52,557 bases of DNA, from contig QCTC01000006.1 of the NCBI GenBank assembly GCA_003211315.1, forward strand, positions 1-52,557, read 5' to 3'. Each line of letters starts with the position of its first letter. The stretch's first letter is position 1. Under the pieces are notes generated by a model. The model was given only the letters and a program-made list of their open reading frames with translations, did no database searches and had not been told where the DNA came from. Shown in pieces: positions 27,609 through 36,539 of the stretch. Position numbers and translations under genes: made by a program. Source of the DNA: Prochlorococcus sp. AG-670-O17. Lineage in GTDB: Bacteria > Cyanobacteriota > Cyanobacteriia > PCC-6307 > Cyanobiaceae.

Positions 27609-28832
27609 ATGGAAGAAATATTAATTGAGTGTTCTCCAGGGGTCTCTGGTGATATGTTATTGGGCGCTTTTTATGATTTGGGTGTACCAAAATATGAAAT
27701 TGAAAAAACACTCGCATGTTTTGGATTAGAAAATTTATATTATTTAAATTTTAGAGAATCTCAAAATTGTTCAATTCGAGGAATAAAGGTTGACGTGGAA
27801 AAAGTTGATCAAAGTACTAAAAGAGATTGGAACAATATTAAGGATTTAATACTGAAGGCTCAATTAGAAAAACAATTAAAAAAAAGAATTTATGAAGTCT
27901 TCGAGTCTTTAGCTATAGCAGAAGGAAGAGTTCATGGTATTGATCCAGAAGAAGTTCATTTTCATGAGATCGGTGCAATCGATTCCTTAGTAGATATTAT
28001 TGGAGTATGTACTTCAATTGAATATTTAAAGCCAAAAAAGGTTTTCTGTAATGAACCAACTTTAGGGAGAGGTTTTATTCAGGCTGATCATGGCAAGCTA
28101 TCAATACCATCTCCTGCGGTAATAGAGTTATTAAGAAAAAGAAATATTAAAGTGATCTCAAGTATTGATTCTATAGAGGGTGAATTGTCAACTCCAACAG
28201 GAATAGCCTTACTTTGTAATTTAGTTGAATCTTTCCAAATTCCTTATAAATATTCTATTGATTCGTATGGAGTAGGTCTTGGGAATTTAAAACTTCCATG
28301 TCCAAATTTGGTCAGGGTTTTAAAAATTAATTCTAAAGATGAGAATATTATAGATAAAAAAATTAGTCCAAGATATGAGGAGGTTTGTGTTCAAGAGGCA
28401 TGGATTGATGATCAAACATCTGAAGAAATAGCTAATTTATTGGAGCTATTTAGAAAAGAAGGAGCTTATGATGTTTCCTCTCAGACAATTAATATGAAAA
28501 AAAACCGAATGGGGTTTTCTCTCCAAGTTATCTTACCTATTGAAAAGCAAGAATATTTCAGGAAAATATGGTTCCAATATTCTACTACTATAGGATTAAG
28601 AGAAAGAAAACAATCGAGGTGGGTTTTACTAAGAAGAAAGGGGGAATGTTTAACAACTTTTGGAAAAATTAAGTTTAAGCAATCAATGAAGCCTAATGGA
28701 ACTATTTATATGAAACCAGAGAATGATGAAATTTTAAGATTGCAAATTGAGAATAATAAAACAGCAAATGAAGTAAGAAATATAATTAGAGAATCATGCG
28801 AAGAATTTAAAGCTTTTGAAGATTGGAAATAA
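27609..28832 (+). CDS. larC: LarC-type nickel-pincer cofactor protein (DUF111)
   Basis: 407 residues matching LarC, the CTP-dependent cyclometallase that inserts nickel into the pyridinium-dithiocarboxylate mononucleotide cofactor used by lactate racemase and relatives. Motifs: SPGVSGDMLLGAF at residues 9-21 and HFHEIGAIDSLVDIIG at 117-132, then a STPTGIAL stretch near 195. Here LarC is one continuous frame; in Lactobacillus it needs a frameshift. larA, larB and larE are not in the window. The next gene overlaps weakly or begins nine bases after the stop. Confidence 0.85.
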   Translation: MEEILIECSPGVSGDMLLGAFYDLGVPKYEIEKTLACFGLENLYYLNFRESQNCSIRGIKVDVEKVDQSTKRDWNNIKDLILKAQLEKQLKKRIYEVFESLAIAEGRVHGIDPEEVHFHEIGAIDSLVDIIGVCTSIEYLKPKKVFCNEPTLGRGFIQADHGKLSIPSPAVIELLRKRNIKVISSIDSIEGELSTPTGIALLCNLVESFQIPYKYSIDSYGVGLGNLKLPCPNLVRVLKINSKDENIIDKKISPRYEEVCVQEAWIDDQTSEEIANLLELFRKEGAYDVSSQTINMKKNRMGFSLQVILPIEKQEYFRKIWFQYSTTIGLRERKQSRWVLLRRKGECLTTFGKIKFKQSMKPNGTIYMKPENDEILRLQIENNKTANEVRNIIRESCEEFKAFEDWK

Positions 28833-28840
28833 GATTTAAT

Positions 28841-29785
28841 ATGCAAAAGATATATTTTCAAAATCTTTTAAAGAATATTAATTTTACAATCCTGAAAAAA
28901 CTTTTTTTTATTTTAAGCGTATCTTACTTCTCTTTTTATTTTTTTAAAAATTTTGATCAAATTTCATTGAATATTAGTTTTGCTAGAAATAGAAATTATT
29001 TATTTTTTTCATTTTTATTTTGTATATTAAGTATTTTTTTTAATGCACTAGCTTGGAAAAGTATTGTTGTTTGGTTTGGTAGAACTAAGACAAAAAAAAG
29101 TTTAGTTTCCTTTTATGTTCTTACTAATATTCTTAAATATGTCCCAGGAGGTATTTGGCATTTCTTTGAACGATATAACTTTCTAAAAGATATTAGTAAT
29201 CCTCAAGTAGCTTTTTATTCGACACTTGTTGAACCTTATTTTATGCTGTGTTCATCTTTCTTCTTGGCTTCAATTGGTATAATTAATTCCCCATTTTATT
29301 TTTTATTACTCATACCCTTGGTATTTCTGAATAGAAGATTAATTTACATAATTTTGCAAAGGTTAGAAACCTTAAAAGGTAAAACCATTAGTGCTTTAAA
29401 AATTAATAATGGTAAGTATCGATTCGAGGAAAGAATAAAAATAATTTCTTTCTTCCCTGCGAGAGCTTTTTTAATTGAAATTCTTTTTGTATTATCAAAA
29501 TTTATTGGATTTATTATTTGCTTTTATGTAGTTAATTTAGATAACCAATATAGTATTTTTTATTTATTGGTAATTTTTTGTTTGTCCTGGGCTATTGGAT
29601 TAATAGTTCCAGCAGCCCCAGGAGGGGTAGGTGTATTTGAGGCATGTTTTCTTTTTTTTATTGATAAAAATATTCCGCAAAATATAATTCTTTTAGTTTT
29701 AATCTATTTTAGATTGATATCTACTTCGGCAGATTTATTTTTAGGCCTGCCTTTCTTATTACGAAAATTTTTAAAAAGAATTTAA
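28841..29785 (+). CDS. Flippase-like membrane protein (UPF0104 / LPG-synthase TM type)
   Basis: 314 residues from ATG 28841, with about eight hydrophobic segments. PAAPGGVGVFEACF near the C-terminal third is the PGGxGxxE hallmark of the lysylphosphatidylglycerol-synthase transmembrane family; such proteins are lipid flippases or of unknown function. There is no lysyltransferase domain. A TTG start 18 bases upstream would overlap larC. Its stop overlaps the convergent permease stop by four bases (TTAA). Confidence 0.75.
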   Translation: MQKIYFQNLLKNINFTILKKLFFILSVSYFSFYFFKNFDQISLNISFARNRNYLFFSFLFCILSIFFNALAWKSIVVWFGRTKTKKSLVSFYVLTNILKYVPGGIWHFFERYNFLKDISNPQVAFYSTLVEPYFMLCSSFFLASIGIINSPFYFLLLIPLVFLNRRLIYIILQRLETLKGKTISALKINNGKYRFEERIKIISFFPARAFLIEILFVLSKFIGFIICFYVVNLDNQYSIFYLLVIFCLSWAIGLIVPAAPGGVGVFEACFLFFIDKNIPQNIILLVLIYFRLISTSADLFLGLPFLLRKFLKRI

Positions 29786-31320
29786 TTCTTTTTTTCTAAA
29801 CTTGGAATTAAGGTACTTGATGCAATTAGTCCTAAGATTGTTATGAAGATTGCAGGTAATATAGCTTCTGCCATTCTCTCATCTCCAGCATATTGATATA
29901 TCCTTACAGATAATGTATCAAAATCGAAAGGTCTAAGAATAAATGTAATTGGTAATTCCTTAAGGGTGTCTACAAATACTAAAAGTGATCCAACAAATAT
30001 TGGACCTTTTAATAGTGGAATATGTATCTTTTTGATAACATCAAGCCAATTAGAGCCAAGCCCTTTTGCAGCCTCATCAAGCCTATAAGATATTCTTTCA
30101 AACCCAGAATCAAGAGAACCTTTTGAAATAGTTAAAAAACGAACTACATAACCCCAAATTAGAAGTAATACAGCAATAAAATGGAATTTTGAATTGGAAA
30201 TAGTTATTAACGATATAGCTAATACTGAGCCGGGTATTGCATATCCAATACCAGCAGGGAATGTTATTAATCTCATAAATAAGTTCTTATTCTGACGATT
30301 TGCAAAAGTTATTATTATAGAAAAAATTAATGTTACTAATGCTGCAATTATTCCTAGGCCTATAGTTCTAAAAGTAAGAGATAGTAATTCTGAGGTGAAT
30401 CCTTTTTTTAACTGATCAATATTTAAAAGTAACCAAGAAAATGGAACTCCAATAGAAAATAATGGTGGTAATAAAGTAAATAAAACTGCTATAAAAGACC
30501 TATTTCCTCTCAACTCAAATCCCAACGAATCAAATGAAGCAGGATTTTCACTCCAAAGTTTAGTTTTCTGTCTCGAAAGTTTTTCCAATAAAATTAAAGT
30601 AAAAACTATAATTAAGGCAACTAATGACAATCCAATTGCGCTCTTAGGATTCCCTTCAATAATCCAATTCTCAGTTATCCCTTTAGAAATACTTGGAATA
30701 TTTAATAACTCAACTGTTCCTAATTCATTCATAACTTCCATACACATAAGGCTGATGCCAGTTATTAATGCTGGGAAAGCCATTGGAAGAGCAATTTTAA
30801 AAAAGCTGCCCCATGGTCCAACCCCTAATCCTCTACTAGCATTAATTTGATTAACTCCAAACTTATTAAAACTTTCATTAGCAAGTAAGAAAACATAAGG
30901 GTAGGTAGTAATTGAAAGGATAAGAACTCCCCACCAAAACCCAGTTATTTGATATCCCAAAATACTTCCTAAATCCTGTAAAACTGCAGTTAATAAATAT
31001 GCTGGAATTGCTAGTGGTATTAATTGACAAATACGAAGAGGTTTCCTTAATCTAAATTCGCAATTAGATGTTAACCAACCATTTAAGGTCCCTAACCCTC
31101 CTCCAAATAAACTAGTAAGTATTAAAAGTTTTAAAGTGCTAAATATTTCTTTTCTTCCAGTAATACCTAATGAAAAATTTCCACCTAAAATAAAATCTAT
31201 TCCTTCAATTAAGAAATTAAAAATTGGAATTATAACTATAACTGCAACTATGAATGAAGCAATATTTAAAGGCTTTAAATTTGATAGTAATGTCCTTATT
31301 TGTTTAATAAAAATTTTCAA
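29782..31320 (-). CDS. futB: Iron(III)-type ABC transporter permease (FutB/AfuB-like)
   Basis: 512 residues with two fused permease halves of about six helices each. Each half has an EAA loop: NASRGLGVGPWGSFFKIALP at about 160-179 and EAAKGLGSNWLDVIKKIHIP at about 416-435. This fused architecture is typical of Fe(III) (FutB/FbpB/SfuB) and of thiamine (ThiP) permeases; in cyanobacteria the iron type is the common one. Partner binding-protein and ATPase genes are not adjacent. It follows the COG0523 GTPase gene by 18 bp on the same strand. Confidence 0.8.
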   Translation of the reverse strand: MKIFIKQIRTLLSNLKPLNIASFIVAVIVIIPIFNFLIEGIDFILGGNFSLGITGRKEIFSTLKLLILTSLFGGGLGTLNGWLTSNCEFRLRKPLRICQLIPLAIPAYLLTAVLQDLGSILGYQITGFWWGVLILSITTYPYVFLLANESFNKFGVNQINASRGLGVGPWGSFFKIALPMAFPALITGISLMCMEVMNELGTVELLNIPSISKGITENWIIEGNPKSAIGLSLVALIIVFTLILLEKLSRQKTKLWSENPASFDSLGFELRGNRSFIAVLFTLLPPLFSIGVPFSWLLLNIDQLKKGFTSELLSLTFRTIGLGIIAALVTLIFSIIITFANRQNKNLFMRLITFPAGIGYAIPGSVLAISLITISNSKFHFIAVLLLIWGYVVRFLTISKGSLDSGFERISYRLDEAAKGLGSNWLDVIKKIHIPLLKGPIFVGSLLVFVDTLKELPITFILRPFDFDTLSVRIYQYAGDERMAEAILPAIFITILGLIASSTLIPSLEKKN

Positions 31321-31338
31321 ATATTAAATAAAACTTTA

Positions 31339-32391
31339 TTATGCTTTGTTTTTAGAATTATATCTACAACAATCAAGTTGATTCTTAATAGTTTGATGAT
31401 CTAAATTTTTTCCTATTAGAACGATTTTATTTGATTTTTTATTTTCCCATTTATAATCATCAAGAGAAAAACGTTTACCAGATAAATGAAAAACATGTTT
31501 TCTTTCGCTTTCCATAAACCATAAAATTCCTTTAGCTCTAAATACATTTTGTGAGATTTGATTATCTAAAAAATTTTGAAACTTTCTTAAAGAAAATGGT
31601 TCATCCGTCTTAAAAGAAATAGATGTAAATCCCTCGATGTTGTTAATTAAATCATGTGAATGGGAAGAGCGATCACCTGAATGGGAAGAGTGATCATGTG
31701 AGTGGGAAGAGTGATCATGTGAATGGGAAAAGTGATCATGTGAATCTTCATTTTTATTCATATTCTCTTTAAAGTGAAAAGTATCTGTTTCAAAAAGTCC
31801 CACACTCATTATTGTTTGCAATCCAACTTCACTATTTATCGATCTTAAAATTCTTGGTTCTTTTTTTATCCCATTAATGTGGGATTCTATTTTGTTTAAA
31901 TGTTCTTTAGTTACTAAATCACATTTATTGAGAAGTAAAATATCTCCATATAAAATTTGTGAGTAGGCAACACTAGAGTTTTTTAAATCAAAATCAAAGT
32001 TATCTGCATCAATAAGAGTAATAATCGAATCTAATCTTACTTTTTCTCTAAGATCACCCCCGGCAAAAGTCATTGCTACAGGGAGTGGATCTGCAAGCCC
32101 AGTAGTCTCAACTATTAAATAATCTATTTTTTCAGGTCTATTTAATATTTTAGAAACAGTGTTTAATAATTCTCCATTTATTGTGCAACAAATGCACCCG
32201 TTATTTAATTCGATCATATCTTCAGCAGTTTTTATAATTAATTCATTATCAATTCCTATCTCTCCAAATTCATTAACTAAAACAGCAGTTTTAATACCAA
32301 CTTGATTTTTTAAAATGTGATTTAAGAGTGTAGTTTTACCTGAACCCAAGAATCCACTAATAATAGTAATAGGGAGTAATTTTTCTGCCAT
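31339..32391 (-). CDS. COG0523 / CobW-family GTPase, metal chaperone, with a His-rich insert
   Basis: 350-residue P-loop GTPase: GFLGSGKTTL at residues 13-22, the metal-binding GCICC at 65-69, ETTGLADP at 95-102 and NKCD at 155-158. The CobW C-terminal domain follows residue 255. Between them lies a His/Asp/Ser tract (about 217-247) made of repeated SHDHSSH-like units that likely binds Zn, Ni or Co. Family members insert or sense metals under metal limitation. It lies in a run yjbQ-phhB-this gene-futB. Which metal is served cannot be read from sequence. Confidence 0.92.
   Translation of the reverse strand: MAEKLLPITIISGFLGSGKTTLLNHILKNQVGIKTAVLVNEFGEIGIDNELIIKTAEDMIELNNGCICCTINGELLNTVSKILNRPEKIDYLIVETTGLADPLPVAMTFAGGDLREKVRLDSIITLIDADNFDFDLKNSSVAYSQILYGDILLLNKCDLVTKEHLNKIESHINGIKKEPRILRSINSEVGLQTIMSVGLFETDTFHFKENMNKNEDSHDHFSHSHDHSSHSHDHSSHSGDRSSHSHDLINNIEGFTSISFKTDEPFSLRKFQNFLDNQISQNVFRAKGILWFMESERKHVFHLSGKRFSLDDYKWENKKSNKIVLIGKNLDHQTIKNQLDCCRYNSKNKA
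31651..31749 (-). repeat. 21-bp tandem repeat encoding the His-rich tract
   Basis: Four 21-bp copies at 31651-31671, 31672-31692, 31693-31713 and 31714-31734 plus a partial fifth copy, all in frame in the COG0523 gene. Copies differ at one to four positions; the second copy (plus-strand ATCACC in place of ATCATG) turns a HD pair into GD. Length polymorphism between strains is likely. Confidence 0.9.
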
Positions 32392-32436
32392 TTTGATGGT
32401 TCTTTTTAAAACGTTTATAGTTTATTTAATTTTAAA

Positions 32437-32727
32437 TTATTTTTCGAAAATATCATTAATTTCTGCAGCGATTTTTTGATCTAAATTAGTAATACCCCCT
32501 AAATCATGTGTACTGAGTTTAATTATTACTTTTGAATAGACATTTCCCCAATTGGGATGATGATTATGTTTTTCGCAAATCAAAGCAATCTTTGTCATAA
32601 AAGAGAAGGCCTCTATAAAATTAGTAAAATTAAATTCTCTTTCAATATGATTAGCCATAATTCCCCATCCTCGTATTTTTGCAGATAGTTCATTTAATTC
32701 CTCATTTTGTAAAAGGTATGGTTTCAT
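32437..32727 (-). CDS. phhB: Pterin-4a-carbinolamine dehydratase
   Basis: 96 residues with the diagnostic active-site pattern EKHNHHPNWGNVYSKVIIKL, in which the His-His-Pro core and the later HDLGGIT provide the catalytic histidines. The family dehydrates 4a-hydroxy-pterins; in bacteria without aromatic hydroxylase it is thought to act in pterin (for example molybdopterin or folate) handling. Here it sits between yjbQ and a COG0523 GTPase, a neighbourhood seen in other bacteria where a PCD backs up a metal-dependent pathway. Confidence 0.92.
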   Translation of the reverse strand: MKPYLLQNEELNELSAKIRGWGIMANHIEREFNFTNFIEAFSFMTKIALICEKHNHHPNWGNVYSKVIIKLSTHDLGGITNLDQKIAAEINDIFEK

Positions 32728-32763
32728 TAATATTTATTGTGACTATGTACTACTATAGATACT

Positions 32764-33219
32764 TTAAATTTTTTCCCCAATAATATGAGCACTTAGACTT
32801 CTTTTTTTTGTAATAAATCGATGTTCCCACAAATAAATTGCTTGCCATGTGCCAAGTATAATTTCCCCTTTTTGAAAGCTTAAAGACAAATTAGTATTTG
32901 TTAAGGAAGTTTTAATATGAGCTGGCATATCGTCCTCCCCTTCTTGGAAATGTTCATAATATATCTCCTCTCCTCCTTTTGATAATGAGTTATAGCAGTT
33001 GTAAGGAACTATAGATTTCATGTACTTTTCTAGGTCCTTAAGGACATTAGGATCTGCATTCTCATTAATAGTCAAACTACAACTTGTGTGTAGTGAGGTT
33101 AAGCAGAGAATTCCTGAATCAAAATTACTTTTTTTTATAAACAAATTCACATCATCAGTAATATCAGTGAAACCCTCTCCTTTGGTTATGAAGTTTAATT
33201 TTGAAAAAATTTGTTCCAT
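32764..33219 (-). CDS. YjbQ-family protein (UPF0047), putative secondary thiamine phosphate synthase type
   Basis: 151 residues from ATG 33219 (a TTG three bases upstream is also open). Conserved HTSCSLTINENADPNVLKD and DDMPAHIKTSL stretches and a C-terminal GTWQAIYLWEHR match the UPF0047/YjbQ family. Some members show weak thiamine phosphate synthase activity. It heads the minus-strand run leading to phhB, the COG0523 GTPase and futB. It is divergent from a carboxypeptidase with a candidate operator between. Confidence 0.85.
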   Translation of the reverse strand: MEQIFSKLNFITKGEGFTDITDDVNLFIKKSNFDSGILCLTSLHTSCSLTINENADPNVLKDLEKYMKSIVPYNCYNSLSKGGEEIYYEHFQEGEDDMPAHIKTSLTNTNLSLSFQKGEIILGTWQAIYLWEHRFITKKRSLSAHIIGEKI

Positions 33220-33243
33220 CAATATTTAAAGTCCTAATAATCA

Positions 33244-33261
33244 ATATCCTATTATGGATAT
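33244..33261. promoter_or_regulatory. 18-bp dyad between yjbQ and the M32 carboxypeptidase
   Basis: ATATCC and GGATAT are perfect six-base arms separated by TATTAT. The dyad lies 25 bp from the yjbQ start and about 70 bp from the carboxypeptidase start. Size and symmetry suggest a dimeric repressor site for the metal-linked operon, but it matches no operator I know. Confidence 0.4.
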
Positions 33262-33330
33262 AGTTTGGAAAATTTTATACTTATGACGATAATTTTGTCT
33301 TAAAATAATAGATAATCAATATAAACATTT

Positions 33331-34836
33331 TTGGCAGAAAAAGAATGGAATAAGCTTGGGGCTTATTTAAAAGAAACTCAAATATTAGGCTCAATACAGA
33401 GTACTCTTTATTGGGATCAAAATACAGGTATGCCCAAGAAAGGAGCGTCTTGGAGATCAGAACAACTTACCTATATCGCAAAAATACTACATAAAAGAAA
33501 TTCCTCAGAAGAGTTTTCAGATTTAATTAGAGCTGCTCAGGATGAGTTTCGATTTAGCTTAGAGAAATCATTAAGTCAAGAAATTATTCAAAGTAAAAAA
33601 AGAAATATTGAATTATTAATTAAGGAATTTAATAGGCAAAAAGATTTAGATCCAAAATTAGTTGAAGCACTTGCCAAGGCTAAATCAGTAGGCTATGAAT
33701 GTTGGCAAGAAGCCAAAAGAAAATCAGATTTTGAGATTTTCTTACCAATTTTTAAAAAGTTGATCAAATTACGTATTGAAGAGGCAAAGCAAATATCCGA
33801 TAAATATACACCTTGGGAAACTTTAGCTCAGCCTTTTGAGCCTGATTTAACTCTCGAGTGGTTAAATAAAATTTTCCAACCACTTAAAGAAAAAATCCCA
33901 TCTCTAATAAGTGAGGTCAATAATTCAGAAAAACCTCACTGGGATTTAAGTCCTAAATCTCAAAGAAATTTATGTTCTAAATTACTTGATGAGTTTGGGA
34001 GAGATGAAGATTTAGTGGTGGTTGCAAAATCTCCCCATCCTTTTTCTATTACTTTAGGCCCACAAGATTATAGAATTACTACTAGATATGTTGAAGGGGA
34101 ACCCTTATCGAGTTTTCTAGCTACTGCGCATGAGTGGGGACATTCGATTTATGAGCAGGGTTTACCTTCTCAAAGTCATCATTGGTTTGCTTGGCCTTTG
34201 GGTCAAGCAACATCAATGGGCGTTCATGAAAGCCAATCATTATTTTGGGAAAATAGGATAGTTAAATCAAAATCTTTTTCTAAAAGGTTTTTTAAGCATT
34301 TTGTTTCTGAGGGTTGTTCTTTAAATAATCATTTAGAACTTTGGGAATCTATTAATCATTTGAAAACAGGCTTAAATAGAGTTGAGGCAGATGAACTAAG
34401 TTATGGGTTGCATATTTTAATTAGAACTGAACTTGAAATAGATTTAATTGAAGGAGGTCTAGAAGCGAAAGATGTTCCATTTGAATGGAATAAAAGATAT
34501 GAGGAATTATTAGGAATTAGACCATCGAATGATGCCGAAGGTTGTTTGCAAGATGTTCATTGGAGTGAAGGAGCCTTTGGCTATTTCCCTTCGTACTTAC
34601 TAGGCCATATTATAAGTGCACAAATCTCTTCACAAATGGAAAAGGAAATAGGATTAATTGATAATTTAGTTGAAGATGGAGAATATGAAAAAATAATTTT
34701 ATGGTTAAAAAATAATATTCACAACCATGGAAGATCTGTTAACTCTATGAAATTAGTTAGAAATGTCACAGGAGAAGAACTAACATCAAAGTACTTTATT
34801 ACTCATTTGAAATCGAAAATAAAAGATTTCTGCTAA
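33331..34836 (+). CDS. Thermostable carboxypeptidase 1, M32 family
   Basis: Zinc metallocarboxypeptidase that removes C-terminal residues. The zinc site HEWGH is at residues 267-271, with HESQS at 300-304 providing the third ligand region. PHPFSITLGPQDYRITTR before it is a family signature. The frame starts with TTG at 33331: an in-frame TAA lies nine bases upstream and the next Met (residue 34) falls after conserved sequence, so the TTG is the only fitting start. 501 residues is normal. Confidence 0.92.
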   Translation: MAEKEWNKLGAYLKETQILGSIQSTLYWDQNTGMPKKGASWRSEQLTYIAKILHKRNSSEEFSDLIRAAQDEFRFSLEKSLSQEIIQSKKRNIELLIKEFNRQKDLDPKLVEALAKAKSVGYECWQEAKRKSDFEIFLPIFKKLIKLRIEEAKQISDKYTPWETLAQPFEPDLTLEWLNKIFQPLKEKIPSLISEVNNSEKPHWDLSPKSQRNLCSKLLDEFGRDEDLVVVAKSPHPFSITLGPQDYRITTRYVEGEPLSSFLATAHEWGHSIYEQGLPSQSHHWFAWPLGQATSMGVHESQSLFWENRIVKSKSFSKRFFKHFVSEGCSLNNHLELWESINHLKTGLNRVEADELSYGLHILIRTELEIDLIEGGLEAKDVPFEWNKRYEELLGIRPSNDAEGCLQDVHWSEGAFGYFPSYLLGHIISAQISSQMEKEIGLIDNLVEDGEYEKIILWLKNNIHNHGRSVNSMKLVRNVTGEELTSKYFITHLKSKIKDFC

Positions 34837-34898
34837 AAAATTACGTTTTAGAATTTGATTGAATGTAAAGATGTAGGATAAATAAAAATAGTTTTTTG

Positions 34899-35486
34899 AT
34901 GGCAAACCTTAATCAACCTCCAAGTAGAGTAACTCCAAATTTATTGCATATTTTAGATGCTTTTACAGACAATACAAAATCAGTTGTTAATACAATTGTC
35001 GAATTAAATTCTAATACTATAAATAAGTATGAGTTAATTACTGAAACTGGACATTTGAAACTTGATAGAGTGGGTTATTCATCACTTGCATACCCTTTTG
35101 CTTATGGATGTATTCCGAGAACTTGGGATGAAGATGGTGACCCTCTTGATATTGAAATAGTTGGAGTTACAGAACCTCTTGTGCCAGGTTCAATCGTAGA
35201 GTCAAGGCTAATTGGAGTGATGAAATTTGATGATGGGGGAGAAGTCGATGACAAAGTAATTGCTGTCCTATCAGATGATAAGAGAATGGATCACATACAT
35301 ACTTTTGAGGATCTTGGTGAACATTGGCTTAATGAGACTAAGTATTATTGGGAACATTATAAAGATCTAAAAAAACCTGGGACATGTACTGTTAATGGCT
35401 TTTTTGGAATTGAAGAAGCTGTAAAAGTAATTCAAGATTGTGAATCAAGATACAAAAAAGAAATTGAACCTAAATTAGTTGATTAA
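34899..35486 (+). CDS. ppa: Inorganic pyrophosphatase, family I
   Basis: Hydrolyses pyrophosphate released by biosynthesis. The acidic metal site DEDGDPLDIE is at residues 77-86 and DDKVIAV at 117-123, with RVGYSSLAYPFAYG before them. The ATG at 34899 is used; a TTG just before it adds one residue. 195 residues fits the bacterial type with a short N-terminal extension. It is convergent with hemC, seven bases apart. Confidence 0.96.
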   Translation: MANLNQPPSRVTPNLLHILDAFTDNTKSVVNTIVELNSNTINKYELITETGHLKLDRVGYSSLAYPFAYGCIPRTWDEDGDPLDIEIVGVTEPLVPGSIVESRLIGVMKFDDGGEVDDKVIAVLSDDKRMDHIHTFEDLGEHWLNETKYYWEHYKDLKKPGTCTVNGFFGIEEAVKVIQDCESRYKKEIEPKLVD

Positions 35487-35493
35487 TTAAATA

Positions 35494-36444
35494 TTATTTC
35501 TCTCTAAATTGTTCAAATATTTCAGAAAGAATTTTATCAGCACCCTGAAGCTTTAGCTTTTCAGCTAATTTCTTACCAACTTCCTCTGGATATTTAATAC
35601 TTCCTATCGATTTATCTTTAATAAGTCTTTTCCCATCTATAGATGCGACCATTCCTATTAAGGCTATTTCATCATTTTGAATACTACTATTAACCCCTAT
35701 AGGCACTTGACATCCCCCTTCAAGTTCTCTTAAGAAAGATCTTTCGGCTAAACATCTTTGGCTCGAGACCTTATCTTCCAAGACATTTATAATTTTAAGA
35801 ACTTCTTTATCGTCAGATTTACATTCTATTCCTAAAGCACCTTGTCCAACCGCATGGAGGGAAATCTCATTAGGAATAATTTGGTGAATTCTTGATTCAA
35901 ATCCTAATCTTTTTAAACCCGCTGCAGCGAGAATAATACAGTCAAATTCTCCTGAATCTAGTTTTTCTATTCTTGTAATAACGTTCCCCCTAATATCTTT
36001 GAAATTAAGATGCGGAAATTTATATCTTAATTGAGCAAGTCTTCTTAAGGAACTTGTTCCAACTATTGAACCTTTAGGTAAACTTTCTAATTGATAAATT
36101 GCATTTTTTTTGTTAACTACTAAAGCATCTGAGGGGTCTTCTCTTTTTGTAATACATCCTAATGTAAGTCCATTAGGTAAATTAGTAGGTAAATCTTTCA
36201 AGGAATGCACTGCAATATCTGCATGTCCTATAAGCATTTGAGCTTCGAGTTCTTTTGTGAAAAGTCCTTTATCTCCTATTTTGGCTAAGGCGACATCAAG
36301 AATTTTGTCACCTTGAGTTGCCATGGCCTCTATCGAAACTTCCAAGTCAAGAATATTTTTTTCTAATTGCTCTTTAACCCATAATGTTTGAACCATCGCT
36401 AATTTACTTCTTCTACTGGCTATCTTTAATTTAAATTTAGTCAT
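35494..36444 (-). CDS. hemC: Porphobilinogen deaminase (hydroxymethylbilane synthase)
   Basis: Joins four porphobilinogens into hydroxymethylbilane in the tetrapyrrole path. The dipyrromethane cofactor Cys is Cys245 in [16 protein letters not shown] at 78-84 carries the catalytic Asp, and GTSSLRR at 129-135 the substrate-binding arginines. 316 residues is standard. rpoD ends 95 bp upstream on the same strand. Confidence 0.96.
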   Translation of the reverse strand: MTKFKLKIASRRSKLAMVQTLWVKEQLEKNILDLEVSIEAMATQGDKILDVALAKIGDKGLFTKELEAQMLIGHADIAVHSLKDLPTNLPNGLTLGCITKREDPSDALVVNKKNAIYQLESLPKGSIVGTSSLRRLAQLRYKFPHLNFKDIRGNVITRIEKLDSGEFDCIILAAAGLKRLGFESRIHQIIPNEISLHAVGQGALGIECKSDDKEVLKIINVLEDKVSSQRCLAERSFLRELEGGCQVPIGVNSSIQNDEIALIGMVASIDGKRLIKDKSIGSIKYPEEVGKKLAEKLKLQGADKILSEIFEQFREK

Positions 36445-36539
36445 TAAATATTGGTTTGATTAGGTTTAAGATAGAGTCACATCCATATTAAGATAATATT
36501 TGGCAAATTTTAAAAGCTGAAAAATTATAGTTAACTTTT

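Noticed and set aside
31651..31749. CRISPR-like array
   Set aside because: The repeats are contiguous 21-bp units inside a coding frame with no spacers.
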